Program-made: the position numbers and the translations under genes
The notes under the pieces: model-generated
Database searches by the model: none
The model's input: only the letters and a program-made list of their open reading frames with translations
What the model was told of the DNA's origin: nothing
NCBI GenBank assembly: GCA_032821775.1
Contig: JAVLRN010000012.1
Span: forward strand, 434,001-498,000
Source of the DNA: Sanguinoderma infundibulare
Lineage: Eukaryota > Basidiomycota > Agaricomycetes > Polyporales > Polyporaceae
DNA length: 64,000 nucleotides
Reading direction: 5' to 3'
Shown here: piece after piece, positions 30,757-43,226 of the stretch
Layout: each line of letters opens with the position of its first letter
Position numbering within the stretch: the stretch's first letter is position 1

Positions 30757-33700
30757 CTAGAGGTACAAAGCGTATGACCCAATCACAGGTCTGTGGTCAC
30801 TCCTACCTTCCAACCTCCGCATGCCTCTATCATCTAAAGTGTCGTACTTTAGACAAACGACGTCCCCTCGCTTTGGTGGAGGTGGCGGCGGCGGCGGAAC
30901 AGCAGTAGCAGGTGGACTGGGCGGAGGAGCACCGTGGTGTGCACCGTCTCGGTAAAGGAAAGGAAGCAGCCACCTGAATACAGGTGCTGACGTTGCAGGA
31001 GACGACGTGGCCGGTCCCGTCAGGCTCAACGCGGCCGCGGAGGACGAAGCGAATGCGGGGGAGGGGGCTACGGTGGGCGCAACTTGCAAGACCGGGGAAA
31101 TGGTATTCGCATGGCGCATAGGCACACGCCCAACTAGAGGTGATCGTGAGGCCAGAACTTGGGTTGAAGGCGGTTCGTGCGATAGCACGCGTGTCAATGA
31201 GGTACGCCCCTCCCCGGAATTCCTCTGGAAGGAGTCCACAGACTGCGATACCAGTGACAACCGGCGAAGAGCGTGCCGCCTAGACTGCGTAGGGGACGAA
31301 GCTCGAGGCACGATGGTAACTCGTTTCTCGATCGCAGTTGCTTGTACCAAACCCTCAGATGTTTGGCCGCCGTCCGCCGTTGGCGTTGTTTGTTGCGAGA
31401 TGTCCGGATGGTTCATCGACCAGGTTGAGTCCCTCCGGGAGCGAATGGACGACGGTCTGAGTGCGTTGAAAAACTGGCCCATCTTCGCGCGAAGAGGCAT
31501 GAAGCGCGTCGATTCGCTGTCTTCCCCATCTTGTTCTAGCTCAGGTGCGATTGTCGACTTCCAGAGAATGCGGTCGCACCTGCGAAGTCAAAGTGAGCCT
31601 CCTGCGAGGTCGATTCGTGCACAATGCACTGACCAGCTAGGTACTCGCTGCTTATGAGAGGAGTCGTATACACCTCGATCCTCGTCCTCCAAATCCACGT
31701 TATTCTCACTGAGCGCGAGGTGCTTGTGAGGACGCGCATGAACGGCATCCAACAACGCAGCCTGGAGCTCTTTCGCTCTCCCAGCCTTAGGCTGTCTCGG
31801 GTCCGCGGGATCAATTGGCGTCTGTGGTGTTGAGCTGGCCTCGGCTGGCGTAGTCTGGCTGCCTCGTCTGAGAGGTGTCAGGGATCTGCCCGAACTCCAA
31901 CTCTGCCTCCACTTCGACCGCCTCCCCTGAGGCGAAGGCGTCTTCGTACTATTGGACGAGAACATGGAAGCCCACTTCTCCTTGGCTTTGTGCGCGGCAG
32001 TGGTGGTCAACATCTTGTGCACCAACTTTGACGCACTCGCGCTCGAGCTTGCTGGAGGAGACAGCATGGCATCACCAGACAAGCCTGGTTCATCGTCCTC
32101 GTCTTCTTCGTCATCCGGCTCGCCAGTGTGTCGCGAGCGGACCGATGTCCACGCCGAAGAGGCCACGGATACTGCATCTGGCTCGGCGTCGTCCTCGCCA
32201 TCCCTCTCAAGCTGAGAGGCCCGATCCGCTTCGTCGTCAAGGGTGGCTGCATGTTCCTTCTCGTGCTCGGCGACCTCAGAAAGAAGTTTCTCGTGGGGTG
32301 ATGTCGCGAGAGTTGTTGCAAGCGTGCGTCTGAAGGACTTGTGTCGGGGACGCTTGCCGAGCGTGCGCAGGACATCGTACTTGAACGTAGGTGGGAAGCA
32401 GATGGGGGCTTCGTTGAAGCCATCGAAAGCGTCGCCAGTGGCCATTACCTTGCGAAGCTGGTCAAACTCCAGGGCCTGCTCGTACTCTAAGTTTGGCAAT
32501 GTTAACTCGGAAGTAGCATCAAAAACGATACGATTGGCGGCGAACCTCTGCGGGAAATGAGCCAGTCCGCGTGCAGACGAGTGATGTCAAGCCTGAAATT
32601 GAGGTCACCGAATATAAACGTCATATCGAATCGGTCGGTGAGGTCTTCGGCCATGAAGCGAGGGTCACCAGGTGGGAGGAAATCATCGACGGCAAGCTCT
32701 GCCTGGAGAGTTTAGTTAGGAAGACTATTAATGTTAGGGGTTCAAGTGGAGACGAACCTTGATCTTGGCCAAGTCTGCTAATCTGTGATGTACCTTGCCT
32801 TCATGGGCTGGAGCAATATGAGTGGACAAGGCTTGGGGAAGGAGATGGGAAAACGTACCGGCAAGATGGGCGTTTATAAAGAGCAAGCTTGTGCCATCCA
32901 AGTTTACGCTGACACCAACACCACCCTTGTTTCCCACTCTGCCTCCAATGAGCCCGGCGGTAACTGCTGACTTGGAGGTGCCTGTGGGAGGTTGTAAAGA
33001 GATGGAGGGCGGGTGTAGAGTAAGACTGACCTCGGACGAATGGCCGTGCGTCACGGTGGACGAAAACGGCGATGTATATGCCCATCAAGCGCTCCTTGAT
33101 GAGGAGCTCGTATGGACCGACGCGTTGAATTTCATGTTGAGTGCGTAAATTAGGGTCGGAGACGGTGGGAACTGAAGGACCTGGGACTGTGGGGTGACAA
33201 TACCAGTTTTCCAGTATGGAAGACCAACTGGAAGGCGGATGGTGGTGTTCAGAGGATTTGTCAATGGTGGGGGAAAGAATGTCGGCTTCTGCACTCTTGC
33301 GGAGAGTGGGGTCATCGGGGTCGGGGAGGAGGGAATGCCTGGAGCGAGAGTTGTCCTTGTTGTTGAGCTTAAAGCCGGCTCCGAGGGCCATTGGGATGCC
33401 TATAGTGGGACAATGAGTACAAATGGATGGAGTGTGGTGCGGAGGACGAACCGGAGGCGGAAGGACACTCCTGCCCGGCGCTGGCGGACAAGATGAGAGA
33501 CAGGTTGGGGGAGAGGATAGGTGATTGAGACTCACACGATGACGAAATGGTAAGGATGGTCAGGTGCAGCTGGAAAGATGGGTAGGGTGGGAGAAGCATC
33601 GGGCTGGGGCGAAGATGGGGTGAAGGCTGGGACGGAACCGAGTAGTTCCTCGCAATCGCCCTGGAGTGGAGTAAGAAGGGTACCAAGGAGGACATTGAAA

Positions 33701-33907
33701 GTGGCGGACCTTGGGGAGGGAGTCGTGCATGTTCCATGTGAGAATGCGGACCTTGACGAACTTGGGAAGAGGTTTTGGAGGGACGGAAGGCGGGACGGAG
33801 GTGGGCTCGGACGGGAGGGGGGATGGGGAACGGGGAGGATGAGGAGAGGACGGAAAGAGGGCCTGGAGACGGGCTAGGACATTCGAATGCGCTGCTACAA
33901 ATGGCAT
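30757..33907 (-). CDS. Inositol-polyphosphate 5-phosphatase (IPPc domain)
   Basis: Phosphoinositide 5-phosphatase of the endonuclease/exonuclease/phosphatase fold, about 900 residues. The catalytic domain starts with FVKVRILTWNMHDSLPK, GDCEELLGSVP and VAGQECPS. It continues with GIYIAVFVHRDARPFV, GGRVGNKGGVGVSVNLDGTS with FINAHLAAHEGKVHHR, FIFGDLNFRLD and PSWCDRILWKS, ending GRSDHRPVIGSYALYL. Two long low-complexity inserts split the domain: about 220 acidic/Ser-rich residues between GKRPRHKSF and PSWCDRILW, and about 240 Ser/Pro-rich residues before the final motif. I chose the start MPFVAAHSNVLARLQALF at 33907; an upstream ATG at 34079 is in another frame. No SAC or membrane segment seen. 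Confidence 0.88.
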
Positions 33908-34428
33908 GTAAGCAGACGCGAGTACACATGCAGCACAAGGACGCGCCTGGACGAGCTGGACGGGAGGCCTCCTTGGCAATGTTCGGACTAGGAAGAGCCT
34001 GCAAGGGCGCGAGATCGGGGATGTCGAGGGGCGGGGGAGAGTCAATGGGCGGAAGGACGGGCTGGGACGCGGAAATCATGTCCGTCGGCGGTCATAAGCA
34101 TCAAGAGAGCGCAAACGAGAGTGGGCACAGCGCAGAACGGGCACCAGACAACGGCGGCGAGAGCGAGCAGACTGGGTCCAAGTGCAGGCTCAGTGCAGCA
34201 GCCACCGCTCCCCAACAAGCGCCTTGACCACGCGACCGGACGCGACTCGACGCGCGCTGCTCGCCCTCGCCCTCGCCCTCGCCCTCGCTCCCACTGCCCG
34301 CCCTCCGCCGTCCCCGCCCCTCCTCGCACAGGCCCGCGCTCGCTCTGTTGCTGCCCGCGTTCACGACTGTCACGCTTTTCTTCCATCATCCTTTCATGAC
34401 CAGCTCCCGCTGAACACAAACGACCACC
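33908..34428. promoter_or_regulatory. Head-to-head promoter, 5-phosphatase / NUP159
   Basis: 521 bp between the chosen start codons. It holds a GC-rich hexamer repeat (CCCTCG, about five copies, near 34263-34292) and an inner pyrimidine-rich tract just upstream of the NUP159 ATG. Confidence 0.45.
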
Positions 34429-37400
34429 ATGAACATCAACCAGCTGCACCTCCCCCCACCCCCTCAGCTCCAGAGACTCTCCAAGGACGGCTCCGAAAAG
34501 GATGCCGACGTACGTGTACTCCTCTCGCCCGTCTCATCTTTCCCATCTCATTCGTATTTTCTCCCTCCCAGTTCCTCGCTCTCAGGTTGTTGAATAGGCG
34601 CACTCGTCTCCGTCTATCACCCGAGCCCATTCCCCTCGATGATCTCCCCCCAAGAACGCGTCTTTTTGCAGTGGCCAACACAAGGCGCTCCTTTGTCGCT
34701 GCTATCCGTACTTCAGACAACTCCTATGGTCAGTCCCTTCCCCAATATCCCCAGCCCGAGTCCCTCACCACTTCTCTCTAGCATTGTCCCTCTCGCCCCT
34801 CGCCGACCTTCGTTCTACTCTTGCCTCCGCTTCCTCCGATGCCCCACCCACTCTCAACCCCACAACAACAATTCCCCTCCACGCTGGCATCCCCCATATA
34901 GTCGTCATCACCCACGACGATTCTCGCATTGCCGTCGCCTTCACAAACGGCTCCATTGCTGTCTTCGACTGGTCATCCCCATCCCCTCTCTTTACCTTCC
35001 CTTCCTCCGGCACAAAACCCGTCAGAGACATCTTCCCTAGCACAGGTGACTCTCACCTTGTCGCTGTCCTGGGCGATCCAGCAGACGGTATTTCTCTCCA
35101 ACTCCTTGATGTTCACAATTTCACCTCCGTCGGCGGATGGAATCCCGGAGGCTCTCCAGGCACAATTCCAACGTCGGGTATGCTCCCTTTCTACCATCTT
35201 CTCTCCTTTGCCCTAACTATTCCCTCCTAGTCTCATGGTCTCCCAAGGGCAAACAGATCGCCATCGGTCTCGACAGTGGCCACATCCTCACCTTCTCTCC
35301 GTCCGACACTTCTGCAGTCAAAACCCTCGTTCCTCATCCCCCATCTGTAGACGGTCAGAGTCTTATTGCTCTCCATTGGCTCTCCAACACCGAATTCCAT
35401 GCAGTATATGCTCCTCCAGGCCAACTCGCTCCGGACAGCGAACAGACCCATTTTATCCTCTCTCATGACCCCAAGGCGAACACCGCTGGAGACATCAAGC
35501 TCACAACGCCATACCTTCCCTTCCCAGGCCTTCGACCTCCGGCCTCCTTTGCCGTCGCTCTCAAGAACTGGGATCCCTCAAGATTTATCCTCTTCATTGG
35601 CGACAGCACCTCCTCTGACGTTGGCCTCATAGGCAGTCTGGCCAATGCCGCATCCCCCGCCGACTCCTGGTACAACCTCACTCTCGAGGAAGAGTCCACT
35701 CCCTCCGTGCCTTTAGATGCAGACCTGAATGAGACTGTCTTGCTTGGTCTTGAACTAGATGTAACCAACGCCGAGACGTTCAGGTACACAGGCGTCTCAG
35801 GCGAGGCCACAGATGTCCCACCTCCCCCAATCATGTACCTCTACGCTAGCGACGGCACGCTCTCGGGCTGGCACATCATCCAGACACAAGGCGTCGCCTA
35901 CCCGGACATGTCAACCTCGGCAACGCCAGTCCCTTCCTCTTCCCCTGTTGCTGCCACTGCTCCACCAGCGCAGGCTAGTGCCTTCAGTGCTCCACAGAGC
36001 CCATTTGCCGCGTCTTCCACCGCAGCTCAACCAAGTGCCTTTGCTTCAACCCAGAATGCTACCACCGCTTCCACTTCCAGTGATACGTTCGGATTCAGCG
36101 CATTCTCTGGTGCGCCGTCCGCCTTCGGCAGTACACCTTTCGGTTTCAGTCAGCAGCCACAACTGCAACAACCCAAAGCCCCATCACCTCCCCAAGCTCC
36201 TGCTCTTTCGACACCTTCCATGTCAATAGAGATGACATCATCCACCGACGACTCGATGGCGCCTGAAACAGAGTCTGGCTTTGGCGGTCTATCGCTTGGA
36301 GGTGGGGGTGGCGAGTCGAAGACGGAGGGCACGAACTCCATGTTCGGATCGTTCGGTACAGGCGGGCCAACTGCGAGCTCGACCTTCGGGACCTTCGGCT
36401 CGGGTCCGGTCAAGCCCGCGACTGGGTTTGGCGCATTTGTCAGCACCGGACCATCTGCTTTCGGCACATCCGGTGGATTTGGCGGTGGATCGTTTAGCTC
36501 TGGCGGCGGGGCGTTCGGCAGCAACGTATCCGGCACCGGCTCTGGTGCTTTCGGGCCAACTCAATCCGCCGCAACAGAGAATAAACCCGCCTCTGGCTTT
36601 GGTCAGTCTGGCTTCGGTGCTGCTGCGGCTAGTGCGAAGCCCGCCTTTGGTCAGTCCTCTTTCGGGCAGTCGAATCTTGGACAGCCATCTTTCGGCCAGC
36701 CGTTTGCGCTCGGAAATCCAGCGTTTGGCGCATCCTCGTTGAGCACGTCGACAACGACTGCGAAGCCTTCCGGTGCATTTGGAAGCGGTGCCTCCGCGGG
36801 TGGGTTCGCAGCATTCGCGTCCCAAGGAACCAGCGCATTCGGAGCGGCTGCGCAGAAATCCGCTGACTCAAAACCAGCCTGGGCTACCGGTGCCTCCCAA
36901 GAGAAACCTCAGGCAAGCACTCCTAGCACCTCAGCTGTGTTTGGTGACAGCACTAGGACCAACGCATTCGGCGGGAGCAGTGGACCAGGCGCCTTTTCTC
37001 CTTCGAAGCCAGCAGAGACGTCATCTACGACAGCGGCCCCAGCTGGAGGCGCGTTTGCGGGTCTAACCCAGTCGAATCAGGCTGCTTCTGGAGGAAGCGT
37101 ATTTGGGAAGACAACCTTTGGGCAGTCTTCTTTCGGTCAAAACGCGTTCGGACAACCAAGTGGGCCATCTGCCCCTTCCGCAAAACCAACAGCTACCAGT
37201 GGATTTGGAGGTGGGGGAGGATTCGCCAGCTTCGCTAATGCGGGACCAAGTGCATTCGGGGCCGCTGCCGCTCGATCACACGACGCGAAGCCGGCCTGGG
37301 CCGCCGGAACATCGCATGCCAAGACGGCTGCAGAAGAATCCAAATCTGCGTTAGGGTTTGAAGCGACGACCGGTGCACCCAGCACATCCGGCGACGCGTC

Positions 37401-40400
37401 CCAGGTAGCTGCCCCCGCATCTCCAGTGACCACACCCGCAACCTCTCCGGAGAAGCCTGCAGCTTATGTGACCACGCCACCCGCCACTCCCCCGGTCAAG
37501 CCTGAAACAAAACCGGAGACAACTACTCCTACAACAACGCCACCCGCTGGAGGTGCGTTCGGCGGACTAAAGACATCCAGCACTGGCTTCAGCAGTCTGC
37601 AACCCGGCTTCGGTGCGTTCGGTGGTGGGAGCACGACATCTTCGTCTTCGCCCTTCTTCCAAAAGCCGGGTACGGCCTCCACCACGCCGACATCCGTGTT
37701 TGGATCTTCAACTTTTGACGCATCGACGACCACTCCACCTAGCAAAGACGTATCCGCTGGGCCCCCCAAATTCGGTGTGTCGTCGTTTGGTGTCTCCTCC
37801 CTTACACCCACCGGATTCTTTGGGAAGCCTGCCGCGAGCACGACACCGGCAACTCCAGAGACCCCGACGAATGGTGGCGCTACAAAGGGCGCCTTCAGCG
37901 CGTTCAGTGGGAGCCCCAGTCCGTTCAGCACTGCCGCTTCGGGCTCATCCGGGAAGAGCTTCGGGGACTTGTTGCGCGAGGAGAAGTCTGAGGACGGAAA
38001 GAAGGAAGAAAAGCAGCCAGCAGGGTTTAGCAGGACGGCGGAGGAGTGGAAGAAGCCTGTGTCTGCGTTCGCTCAGATCAAACAAGCTACTGCAGAAAAA
38101 GGTGATTATCTAGTTTTGTCGTCATCTCTCGCGAACCCGCGGACTTATCGATTCTTACAGGCAAGGACGCAGAGGATGAAGATGCTGAAGGGGAAGAAGA
38201 GGGAGCCGGAGACTCCTCTTTCCGTTCCAATGAATACGATAGTGAAGGCGAGGATGTTCTCGACGACTTCTTGAAATCCGATGAAGAGGACCTGCCAGGT
38301 GAAGAGGATGAGGAAGAGGAAGAAGCCGAAGAGGAGGTGAACGAGGCCGAACCGACCAAACAGCCAGCAGCACTCTCTTTCCCACCGTCGAGTCCGGTCA
38401 AGCCTGATAAAGAGGGCGAACCTTCCAAGTCAGCCTTCACGCGCGCAGCGAGTACAACACCACCGGGCTCTCCTGCTCCAACAGAACGCGCATCGGCTGC
38501 TGCTCCTTCGGATGGGAAACTAGCCGTTCCCTCTGCCAATCGCGCTGCATCTGCTCCGTCAACAGGCACTCCAGGGTTGACTCCCAGTCTGCTTGGCGTT
38601 GGCCGACCTTCCACGCGCCCCGCCCGGAGCTCGCCTCTGGCAAGTCGACCCATTAGCGGAGATGACGAAGACGAAGAGGACGAAGAACCATCGCGTCCGG
38701 CACGAGAGTTGAAGAAGGCTCGTTCGACGTCGCCTGCTCCCGGTGCGGAAACCTCTCGACCCAAAACGCCGCCTGCGTTATTTGGCACTACTGTCGCACC
38801 CCCCAAGACAGCGCCTTTCTCTCTGGGCTTTGCGGCCTCGCCTGTCTCCAAGCCGCCGTCGCCATCGCCGGATACAGGTAAACCTGCAGTAGGTCCATCG
38901 AAACCGGTGACAAAGGTTCCTCCGCTTTCGGGACCAGGTAGTCCTGGTGGCGGGCTTTTCTCTACTCCTCCGGTGTTCTCCCCTGCTCCGATTTCTCAGG
39001 GCGGTTTGTTTGGACAGAAGCCTGTTGGATCCCCCGTCCCCTCGCCTACGATACCTGCTGCAACGCCCCCCAGTCAAACCCCATTGTTCGGTCCAAAGCC
39101 TTCAATACCGACTCCGGGTGGGATGTTTTCGTCGCCGTTTGCAAAACCTGCGTCGCCAGCCCCTACGTCGTCTGCGTCTGCTTTCAACCTCGGTCCCCCT
39201 ACGCCTACCCAAAGCCCCAATCCAATTGGGTGGCCCCAAGCGGCAGCAACACCTGTCGGCCCTGCCCTTCCACACCCAGACAGTCCTGTGCAGTCCATGC
39301 TGATGGAGTTCACGCATTTGTACAACGCGCTGACAAGGGAACTTGACGATGTGCGTGATCCAGTAGTCTTCGCCATATGTCCAAGTATGTTGACCTACTA
39401 TTGCTACTATAGCTCAAGGGTCTCGCCGCCCGTGCGTCCTTGCGCACAACGCAGTTGCAGAAGCCCAGTGGAAGCGCAAAGACAGTAAATGATCTCGCTG
39501 AGCCCACAAAGTGGGTCATGAGCGACCTGTCGCAATTCAAGCACATCCTGAAGGACGTAGAACGTGGGCTAGAGAAATGGGAGCAGGAGAAGGCGACATG
39601 CATCTCCCAACTGCGTGAACTGGAGAGCGACATGTTGAAGGGTAAGTTTGTCTCATCAGTCTGATCGACGATGACTTGTCTGACCGAGATATGCAGGGAG
39701 CACCCGGAAAGAGGAGGTCGAACGGTTCAGCAAAGCCTCCAAGGATGCCGAGTTTGCGCGGATGCTCAAGCAAAGGATGTTAAGCCCTGATCATCTCGAG
39801 ACGCAGGCGCAGCTCAGGAGGGACACTCGCGTAAGATCTATCTAACCTTTACTGTGAGATCCGCACTCAATGTCTTTTCAGAACATTCGCACGCGCATAC
39901 AACAGCTAGAAGAGTACATCCAGGCGTCCAAGAAGAAGCTTAACAGCGTAAAGAACGGGAAGCCGTCCTTCAAGTACGCTCCCCGTTGTCCCGGATGTTG
40001 GCCATTACTACACTAATCACGTACGTTTTAATAGGCCTCCTTCATTGGACACCATCAACCGGACGTACCGCAACATCGATACTGCCATCGACCAAGAGGA
40101 AGACGAGCTAGCCAACCTCACGGAGCGTGTCGCCCAGCTTGAACTCTCCTCGAAGGCAGCACCTTTGCTCTCCTTCTCAGCTTCCACCCGCGACCGTCGA
40201 CTCCCCGACCGTAGTACCCAACGTGTCAGGCGAGAAGTTACGCCGAACATCGCGGCTTCGACCGCAGCGGCTCTCAACGCAGAGAGGAGCGCGCAGAAAC
40301 TGAAGAAGGCACTGCTGAGCGCACGCAAGGAGCCTCTCCTCAACACCAAGGCCGTGGACGCAGTTCCGCTCGAGCGGGAGCATCAGGCCGGGCAAGCTCT

Positions 40401-40791
40401 CGTTCGAACTGGTTCGGGTCGGAACATCGGGGCAGCGTTCGCGGCCGGCCTCAACGGCGGTTTTCCTCAGCCTGCGGGGCCGAGTACCCCGCCATGGTCG
40501 GATACGGCAGGGTGGTCGCTTCCTGCATTTGAACTGGACTCGAGCCCATCGCCTACCGCAGGCTTGGGCGGGGGAAGAGGCAGGCTACAGCGGGAGAACA
40601 AACACGCGAAGCCGATCCAGTTGCACCAAGGCGGGAAAGCTCCACCGCCGCCACCTCCGGCAGGCTTCAGCTGGGGCCCTGTGCCGGTCATACAGCCGAA
40701 GACGACGATCTCGATATTTGGAGACAGCAAGGGGAAGGCGAAGGAGAACAGCCTGAGTGATTCGTGGGTTGCTGATGGGTTTGGGAAGTAG
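34429..40791 (+). CDS. NUP159: FG nucleoporin Nup159 (Nup214)
   Basis: Cytoplasmic-face nuclear pore protein that binds Dbp5 and helps release exported mRNPs. About 1,950 residues, roughly ten exons, with most of the protein in one very long exon. Residues about 30-430 form the N-terminal beta-propeller (IPHIVVITHDDSRIAVAFTN, VSWSPKGKQIAIGLDSGHIL). A long FG-repeat region follows (about 440-1,120: SAFGSTPFGFSQQP, SFGQSNLGQPSFGQPFALG). An acidic stretch (EEDEEEEEAEEEV) comes next, then a second, FG-poor Pro/Ser-rich region with GLFGQKP. A C-terminal coiled coil (about 1,550-1,770: FKHILKDVERGLEKWEQEKA, RIQQLEEYIQASKKKL) would bind the Nup82/Nsp1 complex. Start ATG 34429 in good context; ends DSWVADGFGK. 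Confidence 0.9.
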
Positions 40792-40937
40792 TGGCGAGCG
40801 AAGACCATGTTTAGCGTTGTCTTTCATTCTCAATTGTTGTCCAAACTGCTGTGTATCATGATATGTCTTTCATACGCTACAATGAAGGCTTAGAGCCCGC
40901 GCGATCAATGCGAACTTCCTGCAGTGGACCCCGACCT

Positions 40938-41842
40938 TCAACTTGTCCTTGAATTGTCTTTCTGGGCGTCTGTTGTTTGTGAATTGACACCGTCGGGCGC
41001 ATCTTGGAACTGCTCGGGGTCGGTCTTCTGCTCGAACGGGTTGTAGATGATGCTCTCCAGATGAGCGAGGGCGGCCTGGGTAGCAAAAGGGGAAGAAGGA
41101 AGACATGTGGGCGATTGGACGTCTAATACGGGTTGAAGCGGCTATTATTGAGGAAATCACTGCGCACTTTCCCAACTTCGCTGAGCTCCTGGTCGGCGTC
41201 GCCGTTGAATGTCTCGAACTCGCCGGGGTCGACGAAGGCGTCCTCGTCGTCCTCATCTTCTTCAGTGGGATCGGGATGCAGGGATGCACAGATGGATAGG
41301 CTATCGAAGATTTGCTCGACTGGGGATGAAGTTAGATGAGGATGGAACGCGAAGGGTGTAAGACCATAGACGTACGGGAAGCGGGATCCTTGGGGATGAT
41401 GGATAGTTCGCGCATATTGGACGCGCCGTCGTCTCCCTCGTCCGGCAGCGCGTCGCCCGGGGCTGATTCGTCTAGCTGGCAGTAGATGGAGGGACCAGCC
41501 TCTGCGCGCGAGATGGCATGGAGAGTGATAGAGGGGTAGTCGACTTGGAAGCCGCGCCCAGAGGCAGAAAAGAAAACGAGCACGCTGGTGATATGGTTAG
41601 TACACGCGCGCTGAAGTGGTTGGGAGAATGGCGCACCTTTCGATCACATACAGTGTCCCGCTTACGCCGTCCTCGGACGAAAAGCCGTCAAGCGGGGGGT
41701 CGAGCGCGACCGAGACATTTTCCTCTTTGTGGCGGAGAACAGGCGGGATGTCGGCGAAGGACGCGGGGGTGGACCCGCTGATGTTCCTGTGCTCGTCGGG
41801 GGAGATGTAGGTCGGGAGGACGGTGACCAGGCCGACTGCCAT
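40938..41842 (-). CDS. Methylosome subunit pICln (CLNS1A family)
   Basis: PH-like chaperone that holds Sm proteins during snRNP assembly. The start MAVGLVTVLPTYISPDEHRN is followed by GFSSEDGVSGTLYVIE, then after an intron VLVFFSASGRGFQVDYPSIT with LHAISRAEAGPSIYCQLDE, the characteristic strand order of the family. An acidic patch (DPTEEDEDDEDAFVDP) and ADQELSEVGK follow, then LAHLESIIYNPFEQK. About 235 residues, four exons. Head to head with the SH3 gene (207 bp between ATGs) and tail to tail with NUP159 (146 bp). Identification is from overall motif order. Confidence 0.78.
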
Positions 41843-42049
41843 TTTTCGAATGTTTTGGACGGTGAAAAGTCGAGAGTGAGTGCTGAGTGCTGAGTACTGA
41901 ATGCCAAGTGCTGCAACCGACGCCGATGATGATAGTCGCCGATGTCGATCTGGGAGCAGTGCAGACATTTCTTGGCTGCCGAGAGGCTCCGAGGCCATCT
42001 TTCCCGTCCTTTTCTTCCGACCGCCATCTCCTGACCACACCTCTCGCTA

Positions 42050-43000
42050 TGCCCGTCACGACGCCCTCAGACCCCCAGGCTGCCGCCCTGCTCGCACACG
42101 TTCTCCAACAGACTCAGGCGAACATCAACTTCCTTGCCTCCCAGCAGTACATCACTCATGCCGAGGCCTCCGAGCTCATTAGCCGTCTCGCTCAGGGCAG
42201 TCCACAAGACTCCCTCGTCTCCAGTATGAACAACCTCGCTGTCGGTCCCGTGCGTGCTCCAGAGCCTGCCCGTCGTTCTGTTCCTCCTCCCCCTCCACGG
42301 AACAACGTCCAGAAGGCGCGCGCCCTTTGGGCTTACAACGAGGACGGTCGGGTGAGTATCCCCGCTTACATCCCCATGATTACCTCCCTCCGTCTTCCCT
42401 CCATCTTCTATGCCCTTCATTTGCAACCCGACTGTCATACCATTGGCCTACTCATCCCTCGCTGTCTTTTGATGCAGGAATCGAACGACCTCTCCTTCTC
42501 CGCAGGGGAGGTCATTGAAATCGTCGAGGAGACAAACGCTGACTGGTGGACGGGCAAGGCCCGCGGCAGGCAAGGTCTCTTCCCGGCCAACTACGTCGAT
42601 AAGATTGCTCCCGGCTCGTCCTCCGCCTCTCCTCCTCCTGCCATGCCCGTCGCATCCTCCTACTACTCTTCACCTCCCGCAGGCCCGCCTCAGCCTTATT
42701 ACTCGGGCCCTGCGCCCGCATACGACAACGACAAGGCTGCTATGTACCAGCCCCATTACGCGCCCCCTGTCCCCATACAAGCCCCGCAGCCACCCGTGCA
42801 GCAGGTCGTTGTCCAAGAGGAGGCTCCCAAGAAGAACAGATTCGGCAAGCTCGGCAACACCATGGCCAACTCAGCCGCTGGCGGTGTCGGTTTCGGTGCT
42901 GGTAAGTTTCCATCTCAAGGTTGTTCCCTGTCCGACCTAACTCATGATGATCACCATAGGCGCCGCTATCGGCAGTGGCATAGTCAATGCCATTTTCTGA
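42050..43000 (+). CDS. SH3-domain protein (Lsb1/Pin3-like)
   Basis: A cortical actin/endocytosis adaptor candidate of 255 residues. Exons 42050-42351, 42478-42901 and 42960-43000. The N-terminal helix region is LLAHVLQQTQANINFLASQQ. The SH3 domain (residues about 90-150) has ARALWAYNEDGR, NDLSFSAGEVIEIVEETNAD, WWTGKARGRQGLFPANYVD; the usual ALYDY appears as ALWAY. A Pro/Tyr-rich linker follows, then GKLGNTMANSAAGGVGFGAG and the end AIGSGIVNAIF. This matches yeast Lsb1/Pin3 in layout: N-terminal helix, SH3, Pro-rich tail. Confidence 0.85.
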
Positions 43001-43226
43001 GATTATCCGGACGACTCCAGACGCTCTGCTCGATTTGCTTTCAATCGGATTGTTATTATGCAGGATATCTATACGCAGTGCGAAGGATCTGACAGCTATT
43101 CAACGTTCGCTTTCAAGTCATTTGGATGGACTCATGATATATATTGATACAGTACTTGTTAACTGGGCTTCGTCTACAACTTGCAATGTTGTCTATCGAA
43201 CGCATCTCCCTGCGTCATCTATGCGT

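Noticed and set aside
33908..34079. Upstream ATG at 34079 as the start of the 5-phosphatase
   Set aside because: It is in a different frame from the catalytic domain and no splice pair joins them; the ATG at 33907 leads straight into the domain.
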